A stretch of DNA of 64,000 nucleotides from Maribellus sp. CM-23 (GCF_021354595.1 NZ_JADWYJ010000005.1:186001-250000), one strand, 5' to 3'; positions 54,608-62,781 are shown, counted from the first letter of the stretch. Made by a program: numbers and translations. The notes: a model not told the origin generated them from the letters alone.

Positions 54608-56923
54608 ATGACTGAAGAGCAAGTTAAAGAATTCTGGGAAGGTATGGTCCCCGAAAAGAGTTTGAAGAGTATTATAGCTAAAAGAAAGAAGCCATACATA
54701 TATGAAAGTGTGCCTCTTGAACTTGTTGAAAAGTTTAAAACTTTGGGTTGGGAGATAGATCGGGAGTATAAAACAACGGTCAAGATGAGAAAAATCAAAG
54801 CATTCGATATGGCCTTTGAAGATGAAGTATGGTCTACAATTGCTAGCCTAGGTTTTTTTTACATGAATAAGGATCGAAATTTTAGAATGCCTTACTCTGA
54901 TGATCCGAAACTAACACAGCAAGTTGATGTTTTTGCTGCAGACAATGAGACAATACTTTTTATCGAATGTAAGGCTGCTAATGGAGAACCCAAAAAAGGC
55001 AATTTTAAAGAAACTATAGAAGCGATTGGTGGAAAAAAAGAAGGGATCCATAAAGCTGTAAAAAAGTTATTTCCAAAATCTAAGTATAAGCTCAAATTCA
55101 TATTTGCAACGAAAAATTATTACTTGTCGGAACCAGACAAAGAACGTCTTAATAATTTTGGGATTCTGCATTTTGATGAAGAAACAGTTCAGTATTATCA
55201 AGATCTAATAAAACATTTAGGATTATCAGCTCGATTTCAGTTGCTTGGAAATCTTTTTGAGGGTCAGGAGATTCCTGAAATACAAAATCAGGTTCCTGCA
55301 ATTGAAGGAAAGATGGGAGGTCACACATATTACTCTTTTTCAATAGAGCCTGAGAAACTACTTAAAATTGCCTATGTGCTGCATAGAAACAAGGCAAATA
55401 AAAAGTTAATGCCGACCTATCAAAGATTGATAAAAAAACCAAGGTTGAAGGCAATTCAATCTTTTGTTGAGGATGGTGGTATTTTTCCCAATTCTATAAT
55501 TATTGATATCAGTACAGGAAAGAAGAAGCTGCGTTTTGACAAAGCATCTCCTCAGGTGGAAGATGCTCTTTCGAGAATTGGCATTTTGCATTTACCAAGA
55601 CAATATCGGTCGGCATTTATTATTGATGGACAACATCGTTTGTATGGATATGCTAATTCTGAATATAAAAACAGGAATTCAATTCCTGTTGTGGCTTTTA
55701 TTAATCTTGATAGAAAAGATCAGGTTCGTCTATTTATGCAGATTAATGAAAATCAAAAAGCTGTACCAAAAAATTTGCAAAATACACTCAACTCAGATTT
55801 ATTATGGGATTCAGAGAATCTAAATGATCGAATAAGAGCATTAAAGCTGCAGATCGCACAAGATTTAGGAGAAGATAAGTCGTCTCCATTGTATGATAGA
55901 GTTATTGTTGGTGAAAATCCAAAAACCGCAGTGAGATGTATTACGATCGATAGCATAAAGATTGGACTTGACAGGAGTAATTTCTTCGGTCAATTCTCAA
56001 AAAAAGAGATAAAGGAAGATGGTACGTTTTTTAAAGGCGATAACGACTCCACATATGATAAGTTCTTTCCATTTATTATTGAATGCTTTAGTTACATAAA
56101 GGAGAACTTAATACATGAATGGAATCAAGGCGAAGCTGATGATGGCTTTCTTTCAATCAATGCTGGAATCGAGAGTTTGCTTCGTATTTTTAGTGACATC
56201 ATAGATCATTTGGTAAAAGAGAAAATAATTAATCCTAAAGTCGATAAGACTGATCATATAGTTACTGAAGCTATCTATTATCTTGATCCATTGATTGATT
56301 ATTTAAAGCATTTGTCGGGAGAACAAAGGTTAGAGCTTAAAAAGAGTTATGGAACAGGGGGACGTGCAAGATATTGGCGGTCTCTTCAGCGATCGATTAA
56401 TGCTGTTCGGCCTGAATTTAATCCTAATGGTTTGGCAAAATACTGGAAAGATGAAGCAAAAACATATAATGAAGAGTCTTTTAAGATGATTCGAGATCTT
56501 GAAACTTATATGAAGGAAGATTTCAAAATGCGCTTGGAAGAAAATTATGGTGAAGCATGGTTCAAGGCAGGGGTACCAAAAACTGTTTATGATGGAGCTA
56601 ATCAGCGAGCGTCAGACAAAAACTATGAAGCAAAGACTAAGTCTGAGGAGGTTGAGCCATGGGATTGCTTGAATATTATTGATTATAGACGGATTGCAAC
56701 TTATGGTAAGAACTGGAGTGAAATTTTTGAAAAATTTTATACAAAACCGGGTGAAGAAAAACTTCGAGGAGGTAAAGAAGCCAAAACTAATTGGATGCAA
56801 AAGCTTGAATATATTCGAAATCAAAACTTTCATTCATATAGTGTGAAAGTAGATGAGTATGGGTTTTTATGTGAACTGAATGAGTGGTTAATTGAAAAGA
56901 ACTTAGGAAATGAATTTAAATGA
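54608..56923 (+). CDS. PD-(D/E)xK nuclease - DGQHR (DndB-like) - HEPN-motif fusion protein, putative defence effector
   Basis: A 771-aa multi-domain protein, not reducible to one known family. Residues ~70-180: QQVDVFAADNETILFIECKAANG with D107 and E120-x-K122, the catalytic pattern of PD-(D/E)xK restriction-type nucleases. Residues ~265-440: a DGQHR domain (DGQHRLYGY at 340-348, YQRLIKKPRLKAIQSFVEDGGIFPNSIIIDI before it and FMQINENQKAVPKNL after it), the fold of DndB and related proteins in DNA-modification systems. Near the C-terminus LEYIRNQNFHSY holds R737-x4-H742, the signature of HEPN domains (RNA cleavage or toxin activity), inside a helical tail. The nuclease and HEPN calls are motif-level. 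With the Dam-type methyltransferase 2 nt upstream, it looks like a compact anti-invader module. AT-rich with A/T-ending codons. Confidence 0.75.
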   Translation: MTEEQVKEFWEGMVPEKSLKSIIAKRKKPYIYESVPLELVEKFKTLGWEIDREYKTTVKMRKIKAFDMAFEDEVWSTIASLGFFYMNKDRNFRMPYSDDPKLTQQVDVFAADNETILFIECKAANGEPKKGNFKETIEAIGGKKEGIHKAVKKLFPKSKYKLKFIFATKNYYLSEPDKERLNNFGILHFDEETVQYYQDLIKHLGLSARFQLLGNLFEGQEIPEIQNQVPAIEGKMGGHTYYSFSIEPEKLLKIAYVLHRNKANKKLMPTYQRLIKKPRLKAIQSFVEDGGIFPNSIIIDISTGKKKLRFDKASPQVEDALSRIGILHLPRQYRSAFIIDGQHRLYGYANSEYKNRNSIPVVAFINLDRKDQVRLFMQINENQKAVPKNLQNTLNSDLLWDSENLNDRIRALKLQIAQDLGEDKSSPLYDRVIVGENPKTAVRCITIDSIKIGLDRSNFFGQFSKKEIKEDGTFFKGDNDSTYDKFFPFIIECFSYIKENLIHEWNQGEADDGFLSINAGIESLLRIFSDIIDHLVKEKIINPKVDKTDHIVTEAIYYLDPLIDYLKHLSGEQRLELKKSYGTGGRARYWRSLQRSINAVRPEFNPNGLAKYWKDEAKTYNEESFKMIRDLETYMKEDFKMRLEENYGEAWFKAGVPKTVYDGANQRASDKNYEAKTKSEEVEPWDCLNIIDYRRIATYGKNWSEIFEKFYTKPGEEKLRGGKEAKTNWMQKLEYIRNQNFHSYSVKVDEYGFLCELNEWLIEKNLGNEFK

Positions 56924-57393
56924 GACATTAGCTATCCTTGGAGAAATTTAAGGAATAAAACTGATCAATAGGGAGGTATAAAAAGAATATGGGGAATTCA
57001 TGATTAATTAAATAAGATTTTTACTCTCTTTGCTCATTGTATTTAACTTATAGGGTAAAACTTTCAATAAAAATACACAGTCTCCATAGTCATGGGCTAA
57101 AGCCCGTTCGCAGGAATACGTACTAACCCCAGGCTTAAGCCTGGGGTTGATGCGCCCAGACCGCCTCCGGGCTTCAGCCCAATCATACTTCACTTCCTTC
57201 TTTTTTCCCTTTGCTCTCTGCTTCTTGCCCTCCGCTTTCCTCTCTTACCTGCTGTAAAACATTGCATTACAAAAAATGCTGCCGTAACTTCAACTTCGGT
57301 TAGTGCTATGGAACCTTCAGCACACGAATCCGTTTCCTGCAGATGGTTTTTAGCCGCCCTGACATTCATTATTAATCTTTAAATTTAAGTGTT
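56924..57393. other. 470-nt gene-free stretch with REP-like hairpins, right edge of AT-rich segment
   Basis: AT-rich composition ends by about 57060 and is followed by a composite hairpin element (57094-57180). The remainder to the ATG at 57394 (pyrimidine-rich around 57190-57245) contains no recognised gene. I saw no direct repeats that would mark integration sites. Confidence 0.6.
57094..57180. repeat. composite REP-like element of three hairpins
   Basis: GGGCT-AA-AGCCC (57094-57105), a 24-nt perfect palindrome centred on TTAA with arms AACCCCAGGC/GCCTGGGGTT (57125-57148), and GGGCT-TC-AGCCC (57169-57180). Elements with GGGCTNNAGCCC arms are dispersed in many Bacteroidota genomes. No REP-associated transposase is in the window. 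Confidence 0.8.
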
Positions 57394-58140
57394 ATGCCCA
57401 GTAAAACAGAATCAGGCCACGCCATTAACGTGGCAACCTTCAACGATTTGATTTCGTTCGTAAACGGCTACGGAAGTGCCTACAACCCATCGAACGAGGC
57501 CCTTGCCCTGCCACAGTTGCAGGCGCTTGCCGCCAGTGCCGGCACCCTGCTCGATGCAGTGTATACCGCACAGGCGCCGTACAATGCCGCCGTTGCCGCC
57601 CGCGAGGTGGCTTTTGCTCCCTTAAGCAAGCTGGTTACACGGGTAATGAGCTTCCTGAAAGCTTCGGGCGTTACCCCCGAAGTGTACGACAGCGTGTTAA
57701 CCGTAGCGCGTAAGATCAAAGGAGCCAGGGCTTCGGCCAAACCCAAAACAGTGCCTGCCAATGGGGGAGAAGAACCCGCCGTGGAAGTTAGAACCGTGTC
57801 GAGCTCGCAAATGAGCTACGACAGCCGCGAAGAAAACTTCGGCCGCTTTATTCAGCTGCTGGCGGCCATTCCGCAGTATGCCCCCAACGAAGAAGAACTG
57901 CAGGTAGCGACGCTTACTGCGCAGGGCGAAGACCTGAAAGCAAAGAATGCGGCAGTGATCAATGCCAGCGTTCCGCTAAGCAACGCCCGCATTGCCCGCG
58001 ACGAAGTGTTGTACACGCCCGTAAGCGGCCTGTGCGACATAGCGCTAACCGTGAAAAGTTATGTAATGGCAGTGTTTGGTGCATCGAGCCCGCAGTACAA
58101 ACAAATAGGCAAGCTGCGTTTTACAAAACAGAAGATTTAA
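57394..58140 (+). CDS. hypothetical protein with internal duplication
   Basis: A 248-aa soluble, Ala-rich, mostly helical protein without signal peptide. Its two halves align: YNPSNEALALPQLQALAASA ... ARE ... F.PLSKLVTRVMSFL (about 29-91) with YAPNEEELQVATLTAQGEDL ... ARDEVLYTPVSGLCDIALTVKSYV (about 157-226), so it is a tandem duplication of one ~70-aa helical unit. A low-complexity linker (KPKTVPANGGEEPAVEVRT) joins them. I recall similar Bacteroidota proteins of unknown function but cannot name a family. The 21-nt array 2 lies directly downstream. Confidence 0.75.
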   Translation: MPSKTESGHAINVATFNDLISFVNGYGSAYNPSNEALALPQLQALAASAGTLLDAVYTAQAPYNAAVAAREVAFAPLSKLVTRVMSFLKASGVTPEVYDSVLTVARKIKGARASAKPKTVPANGGEEPAVEVRTVSSSQMSYDSREENFGRFIQLLAAIPQYAPNEEELQVATLTAQGEDLKAKNAAVINASVPLSNARIARDEVLYTPVSGLCDIALTVKSYVMAVFGASSPQYKQIGKLRFTKQKI

Positions 58141-58491
58141 CTGCAACAGATAAACCCGGTTGTGCAAACAGCCGGGTTAACTCTCCATTAGAGCTCCATA
58201 AACTTTCAACAGAGCATCCTATAAATTCAAAAGACCTGTCTTTAGCTTCGAAAGAGCATTCTTGATGGTCAATAAAGAAACATAAATGTTCAAAAAGACA
58301 ATATGCATGTTCAATATTGCAGTATAAAAGTTCAAAAAAGCATTATGAATGTTCGAATGAGCAATCTAAATCTTCAATAAGGCAATATGTAAGTTCAACA
58401 AGAGAGTATGAACACTCATAAATACCACAACGGGAGATAAACTCAGCCCGTTATTTTCAAAAAACAATCAACCAATCTAAAAAGAAAAACC
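58141..58491. other. 351-nt gene-free stretch containing tandem array 2
   Basis: After a hairpin ACCCGG/CCGGGT-type (AAACCCGGTTG...CAGCCGGGTTA, 58152-58178) comes the second 21-nt-phased array, then ~70 nt of AT-rich leader before the next gene. All reading frames through it contain stops. Confidence 0.75.
58205..58425. repeat. degenerate tandem array 2, exact 21-nt period, ~11 units
   Basis: A TTC core (TTCAA or TTCGA) recurs with its C at 58207, 58228, 58249, 58270 (GTC), 58291, 58312, 58333, 58354, 58375, 58396 and 58417 (CTC): 11 units, 10 intervals of exactly 21 nt and no indels. The best units read TTCAAAAAAGCATTATGAAT plus one base. A weaker CTCC at 58186 may be a twelfth. Unlike array 1, every frame on the plus strand carries stops (for example the TAA and TGA inside the GAATGTT spacer units), so a protein-coding explanation fails for this array. 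No spacers, so it is not a CRISPR. Confidence 0.9.
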
Positions 58492-59127
58492 ATGAATTTT
58501 GTAACCGCAGCCGTACAGGCCGATTTTTTATGCAGAAACAGCCATGTGTGGCCGTTTTTAACTGCCATAGCCAGTGGAATAATGGCTTTTGCAGCCTTGT
58601 TTGCCGTTGTATCTTATTCGGTGAGTAAAAAGACTCAGTACCTTTCCACCATCGAGAGTTGCTCCAAAGAATTTCGCTGTTACATGCGGCAGATCCAGAG
58701 GGGGAATCCTCCGGCGACCATCAAGCGCGATATGCTGGGCTTGTTTCACAAACAGCTTTTTTACATCCGCAACCATTATGTGCCCGTCGATATCAAAATC
58801 GAGTGGATCAAAACCATGCACCAGATTCTTCAGGATAATATACTGGGTGATGAGAAAAAGGTAGATGCCCCGAAAGCCGTGACGTTTGGGAAGGAAGACT
58901 GGGAAAGGTCGTTTGATCGGGTGCGCGAGTTCTATGACTACCAAAAAGGGTCGGAAGCTGCCCATCCAACCCGTAAGCAAATCGAAAAGAAAAGGGTGAA
59001 ACATTACCGGAAAACCTACTTCAACTGCTGGCAAAGGTTTTGGCTTCGCTGGAACTCCCAGTGGAAAAAAGCTTTCCCGGCAGAAATCATTTTGGCGGAA
59101 ATAAAAACCGAACCGCAGGGCCAGTAA
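58492..59127 (+). CDS. hypothetical single-pass membrane protein
   Basis: A 211-aa protein with one clear hydrophobic helix at ~20-42 (WPFLTAIASGIMAFAALFAVVSYSV) and a basic cytoplasmic C-terminal domain rich in Trp, Lys and Arg (HYRKTYFNCWQRFWLRWNSQWKKAF). The middle part IESCSKEFRCYMRQIQRGNPPA ... HYVPVDIKIEWIKTMHQIL is predicted helical. I recognise no family; such short N-out/C-in proteins occur as membrane adaptors or as components of phage-defence modules, but nothing here shows it. It is the first gene after tandem array 2, on the same strand. Confidence 0.7.
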   Translation: MNFVTAAVQADFLCRNSHVWPFLTAIASGIMAFAALFAVVSYSVSKKTQYLSTIESCSKEFRCYMRQIQRGNPPATIKRDMLGLFHKQLFYIRNHYVPVDIKIEWIKTMHQILQDNILGDEKKVDAPKAVTFGKEDWERSFDRVREFYDYQKGSEAAHPTRKQIEKKRVKHYRKTYFNCWQRFWLRWNSQWKKAFPAEIILAEIKTEPQGQ

Positions 59128-59282
59128 TGGGAAGATGCGTGCTGAAAAGTCCGGAGAAGCATCTTTTATCTTCAGAACAGTAAGTCAATCGTGCTGAAGA
59201 TTGCTTGTGGTGCAGTGTCTACTTGGTTGTTTGCCAGGTGGTTGTTTCGTAACTTGTATGTTGCAACCAAAAATTAACTGTC

Positions 59283-59816
59283 ATGAAAAAAATCGTTTTT
59301 ATGATCCTGGCATGTGTTTTAATGGCAGCTACTTCCTGTCGTCATAAAACAGCCGAAACCGAACTGGAAGCAGTAAAAGCCCAACAAAAAGTGGAGGAAC
59401 AGAACAAGATGCTTGTTCAGCGCTACTGGGAAGGCAAATGGAACGACCGGCGTCCCGAAACCCTGGGTGAATGTCTGTCAGCAGATGTGATGTACCACGG
59501 CACTTCTATGCAGATGAACGGAATGGAAGAGTACAAACAGGTGTACGGCACTTACCTTGCTGCGATATCTGATACACATGTGGAAATCAACAAGCTAATG
59601 GCCGAAGGAGAGTTGGTGACCAGCTACATAACCTTAAGCGGAACCCATACAGGCGAACTCGACGGACTGCCGCCAACGGGAAAACAGATCAGCGTAAGTG
59701 TGTTTACCATTTTCCGCATCGCAGAGGGAAAAATAATGGAAGAATGGGAAATTATGGACGAGTTGGGTTTTATGACACAGCTGGGCCTGGAGCTTGGAAT
59801 GAAAGAACAGGAATAA
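59283..59816 (+). CDS. SnoaL-like (ester cyclase) lipoprotein
   Basis: A 177-aa lipoprotein (lipobox MAATSC, Cys19). The mature part begins with a helical segment (ETELEAVKAQQKVEEQNKMLVQRYWEGKWNDR) and continues with the NTF2-like/SnoaL fold pattern: ECLSADVMYHGTSMQMNGMEEYKQVYGTYLAAISD, then VTSYITLSGTHTGELDGLPPTGKQISVSVFTIFRIAEGKIMEEWEIMDELGFMTQLG. Related polyketide-cyclase-like proteins bind small molecules; function unknown. It converges with the GH31 gene and they share a long hairpin between them. Confidence 0.85.
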   Translation: MKKIVFMILACVLMAATSCRHKTAETELEAVKAQQKVEEQNKMLVQRYWEGKWNDRRPETLGECLSADVMYHGTSMQMNGMEEYKQVYGTYLAAISDTHVEINKLMAEGELVTSYITLSGTHTGELDGLPPTGKQISVSVFTIFRIAEGKIMEEWEIMDELGFMTQLGLELGMKEQE

Positions 59817-59818
59817 AA

Positions 59819-59866
59819 GATAGCCGGGAAAGCCGCTTGTCTGTAGCGCTTTCCCATTGGGCTATC
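59819..59866. terminator. bidirectional hairpin between convergent genes
   Basis: GATAGCC / GGCTATC outer stem (7 bp) and GGGAAAGC / GCTTTCCC inner stem (8 bp) with a 14-nt loop, no T-run. It abuts the GH31 stop codon and likely blocks read-through in both directions or stabilises the 3' ends. Confidence 0.7.
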
Positions 59867-61657
59867 TTATCTGTCCTTCGAAATATTGATCTCGATTGTT
59901 TCATGTTTGTCCTGTTCCGGCAATTCAAATTGAACCGAAGAGGAACACACCGTAAAATCGATGGATTTTCCTTTGTATTGAATCCGGTTTACATTGCCGG
60001 CGCCGTGCAGAACGATCCGCCAGCTTCGCAACTGGTTCATTCCCGAAAAACTGCCTTCCACCGGGTGAATGGTAAGTGTCGCTTTTTTGTCGCTTTCGGT
60101 GTACGACAGCGTTGTTTGTGCCAACATTCCCTCCAGGTAATCGTTGCTCGCGCCATCGTCTTCCACCAGCCTGAATGTTCCGTTGTCGCCGGTAAAAATG
60201 TCAAGTTCAAGCCAGTCATTGGTTCCGGCTTCAATTGAACGGGCATAAGCGCGTTTCGGAACAATGGCGCCCTGTTTTACAAACAAGGGAATTTGTCCGG
60301 GCGGTGCTTTCACTACCACGGTTTGTCCGCCTTCAAAAGTTTCGCGGGTCCAGTAATGGGTCCATTGCGCTCCGGCCGGAAGATACACTTCGCGGGTACG
60401 CGCACCTTGTTCGTATACCGGCGCTACCAGTATTTCGTTGCCAAACAAATATTCGTACAGGCGGGTAGGGCGGATGATGTTAACACCCTCCAATCGCGCC
60501 AGGTGTGCATACGAATAGATGTAGGGGAACAGCTGCATTTTCAGGTGCGAATAAAACCGGAAAACCGAATCGGCACGTTCCGAGATGTTGAAGGCAATGT
60601 TGCCGCTTGGGTTTTCGGGTTGTGAAAAAGGAGTTGTAAGCGGCACAAAATGCGCGAACTCAACCCAGCGGATGTACAGTTCTTCATCTATCTGCCCATT
60701 GAGTCCAACCGCAAAGCCTCCAAGGTCGTTCGATAAAAACGGAATTTGGTGGAAATGGCGGGAAGTATCGGTGTACATGGCCAGGTTTTCTTTAAAGGCA
60801 ACCCGTGGCAGCCAGGGCGAAAATTCATGCTTCGGATCTTCAACCGTCCAGTCGGAGCGGGTATCGTCGGTCCATTTCCCGGGGTAGCGTTTAAATTCAT
60901 CGGTTTCCACCCCGTGACTGTGCGAGAGGATAAAACCACGCCCCCGGCTTTCTTTTCCGAGTTTTTGGGTGGTTTCAAACATGGCTTTGCAAACCGGAAT
61001 GGCATCGGTTTTATCGAGTTTGATAAAATCGGCCCCCTTATCAAAAAAGTGCTTTACTTTTTGCTGAAAGTAAGCCGTGGCTTCGGGATTGGTAAAATCG
61101 ATGTCGCCGCACCAGGTTCCCCTTACTTCCCGGCTGTTGTCGCCAATAATGGTCGTGCGCAGTCCGTTGTGCCATCCATCGGTGCGTATTTTTTCAGCCT
61201 TAAAAAATCCTTTTGATTTGAAATCTTCGTATTCGGCTTCGTTTCCGGTTTGCATAATGGCATCCCACATCCATATGCCGGCTTTGATATTTTGTTCCTG
61301 CATGTAGTCCCACATGCCTTGCATGTCGGGATAGGAGATGGTGTCGGCTACAAAATCCATGTACTTCTTGGGGCCCTGTCCCTGGTTTTGCCAGTCCCAA
61401 AACCATGAGTCGATCCAGAAAGCATCGATCGGATAGTCATGTTCGATGATCTTGTTGATCAGTTCGATCGACTGTTCCTGGTTGGTGTAAGCGCCATATA
61501 CCAGGCCAAATGCCCATGCCGGTGGGAGAATTACGTTGGTGTCAGCAACAGTGTTCTGTACAAGTACTTCAGGACTTTTTTTTCCCGAAGGAGAGCAGGC
61601 GCAAAACACTGCGGCAGTAAGGAATATTATCCAGGTCTTCTCAACAAGGGTTTTCAT
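59867..61657 (-). CDS. GH31 alpha-glycosidase lipoprotein
   Basis: A 596-aa lipoprotein (lipobox AAVFCAC, Cys~21) with a GH31 TIM-barrel. The nucleophile is Asp215 in DFIKLDKTD; the acid/base aspartate is D265 (or D264) in KWTDDTRSDW; WIDSWFWDW and the SNDLGGFAVGLNG sub-region are typical. It lacks the N-terminal beta-domain usual in the family and is therefore short, although a C-terminal sandwich seems present. GH31 enzymes are alpha-glucosidases, alpha-xylosidases or related; sulfo-quinovosidases are another branch. Its start overlaps the GH16 stop by 4 nt, so the two are coexpressed in a polysaccharide locus. Confidence 0.88.
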   Translation of the reverse strand: MKTLVEKTWIIFLTAAVFCACSPSGKKSPEVLVQNTVADTNVILPPAWAFGLVYGAYTNQEQSIELINKIIEHDYPIDAFWIDSWFWDWQNQGQGPKKYMDFVADTISYPDMQGMWDYMQEQNIKAGIWMWDAIMQTGNEAEYEDFKSKGFFKAEKIRTDGWHNGLRTTIIGDNSREVRGTWCGDIDFTNPEATAYFQQKVKHFFDKGADFIKLDKTDAIPVCKAMFETTQKLGKESRGRGFILSHSHGVETDEFKRYPGKWTDDTRSDWTVEDPKHEFSPWLPRVAFKENLAMYTDTSRHFHQIPFLSNDLGGFAVGLNGQIDEELYIRWVEFAHFVPLTTPFSQPENPSGNIAFNISERADSVFRFYSHLKMQLFPYIYSYAHLARLEGVNIIRPTRLYEYLFGNEILVAPVYEQGARTREVYLPAGAQWTHYWTRETFEGGQTVVVKAPPGQIPLFVKQGAIVPKRAYARSIEAGTNDWLELDIFTGDNGTFRLVEDDGASNDYLEGMLAQTTLSYTESDKKATLTIHPVEGSFSGMNQLRSWRIVLHGAGNVNRIQYKGKSIDFTVCSSSVQFELPEQDKHETIEINISKDR

Positions 61658-62502
61658 TTTCCGGTAAGCTCTTTTTGGTAAATCCGTACATAATCAATGT
61701 GGTACTGATGCGGAAACAGCGAATCATCGATGCCGTGTTTTCCTCCCCAGCCACCTCCAACGGCAAGGTTCAGAATCAGGTGAAAGGGCTGGTCGAAAGG
61801 CCATGCTCCGGGACCTTCTCCATTGTTTTTGAAGCTAAAGTATTGTTGTCCGTCAACATAGCTTCTGATTTCGTTGGCATCCCATTCCATTGAGTACACA
61901 TGAAAATCAGTAGTCGCGGTTGGTTGGTAGATTTCTTTTCCCACTTGTGTACCAATGGTGTGGTTGAAAAATTCGGTATGAACGGTTGAATGCACTGTGT
62001 CGGGGTCGTAACCCACGTGTTCCATAATGTCGATTTCGCCGCTTTTGGGCCAGTTGCCGTAAGAGTTGTGGGTAGAAAGCATCCAGATAGCGGGCCAGGT
62101 TCCTTTGCCGGTGGGCATTTGGGCTCTCACTTCCACTTTGCAATATTGCCAGTCGCCTTTGTTTTTGGTCGTCAGGCGGGCCGAGCTGTAGTCTTTGTTT
62201 TCAGTTGGTTCCTTGATGGCGGTGATGGTTAAAATCCCGTTACGTATGTAGGCATTGTCAGGATCAGCCACCGTGTACCATTGTTTTTCGTTGTTGCCCC
62301 AACCGTAGGTATTTCCGCGTGTATCGTAGTTCCATTTGCTGGTATCGGGAAGTCCGTCGGTATCAAATTCGTCAGACCAAACCAGTTCCCAGGTGTTCTG
62401 ATCTACCGTGATGGTATCGGCTTTTTGCTTTTTGCTACTTCCGCATTGGGTGAATAACAAGGCAATCAATGGAAGTAAAAGCAAACTTTTTATTTGTGTC
62501 AT
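61654..62502 (-). CDS. GH16 beta-glucanase (laminarinase-like) lipoprotein
   Basis: A 282-aa lipoprotein (lipobox LLFTQC, Cys20). The GH16 signature GEIDIMEHVGYD gives nucleophile E156, D158 and acid/base E161. WPAIWMLST, WKDW-type loops and the C-terminal GGWGGKHGIDDSLFPHQYHIDYVRIYQ are as in laminarinases/beta-1,3-glucanases. It probably cuts algal or microbial beta-glucans at the cell surface, which together with the downstream SusD indicates a laminarin-type locus. It overlaps gh31 by 4 nt. 279 nt separate it from the susD-like gene. Confidence 0.92.
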   Translation of the reverse strand: MTQIKSLLLLPLIALLFTQCGSSKKQKADTITVDQNTWELVWSDEFDTDGLPDTSKWNYDTRGNTYGWGNNEKQWYTVADPDNAYIRNGILTITAIKEPTENKDYSSARLTTKNKGDWQYCKVEVRAQMPTGKGTWPAIWMLSTHNSYGNWPKSGEIDIMEHVGYDPDTVHSTVHTEFFNHTIGTQVGKEIYQPTATTDFHVYSMEWDANEIRSYVDGQQYFSFKNNGEGPGAWPFDQPFHLILNLAVGGGWGGKHGIDDSLFPHQYHIDYVRIYQKELTGK

Positions 62503-62713
62503 CTATCTAAATTTTTTAGTGGTGTTACTGTAAAATTTTCTTTCGTCTCGGATGGTCTTTGAATGGACTCTTATTGGCTTACGTTCTTCAAGCCTTTTTA
62601 AGTGTCTTTCGTTGTGCGCGAAATTGATAGCGCGTAGAAATAGCTGCCCGCCCTAAGGCAGGGATTTTGTCGACCCGGGATGCCAGTGCTTTATCCTAAT
62701 TGGCTGAGAAAGG

Positions 62714-62742
62714 AAAGGAATGGGAAATCTTCCCATTCCTTT
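62714..62742 (-). terminator. hairpin terminator of the SusD-like gene
   Basis: A perfect 13-bp stem AAAGGAATGGGAA / TTCCCATTCCTTT with a 3-nt loop, followed on the minus strand by pyrimidine-rich sequence (CCTTTCTC). It lies ~40 nt after the SusD stop and ~210 nt before the GH16 start. It would reduce read-through from susD into GH16, so the two may be separately expressed. Confidence 0.75.
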
Positions 62743-62781
62743 CAAGCTAAACTAAACTATCCTATAATCTAACTAAACGTG

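Noticed and set aside
53778..56923. Phosphorothioate (Dnd) or 7-deazaguanine (Dpd) system
   Set aside because: DGQHR alone is not enough. No DndA, C, D or E, no DpdA and no other partner genes are present.
53600..57060. Prophage or integrative element
   Set aside because: No integrase, portal, terminase or relaxase gene and no attachment repeats were seen around the cassette.
29041..58425. CRISPR array
   Set aside because: Both arrays are contiguous 21-nt units with no unique spacers and no cas genes nearby.
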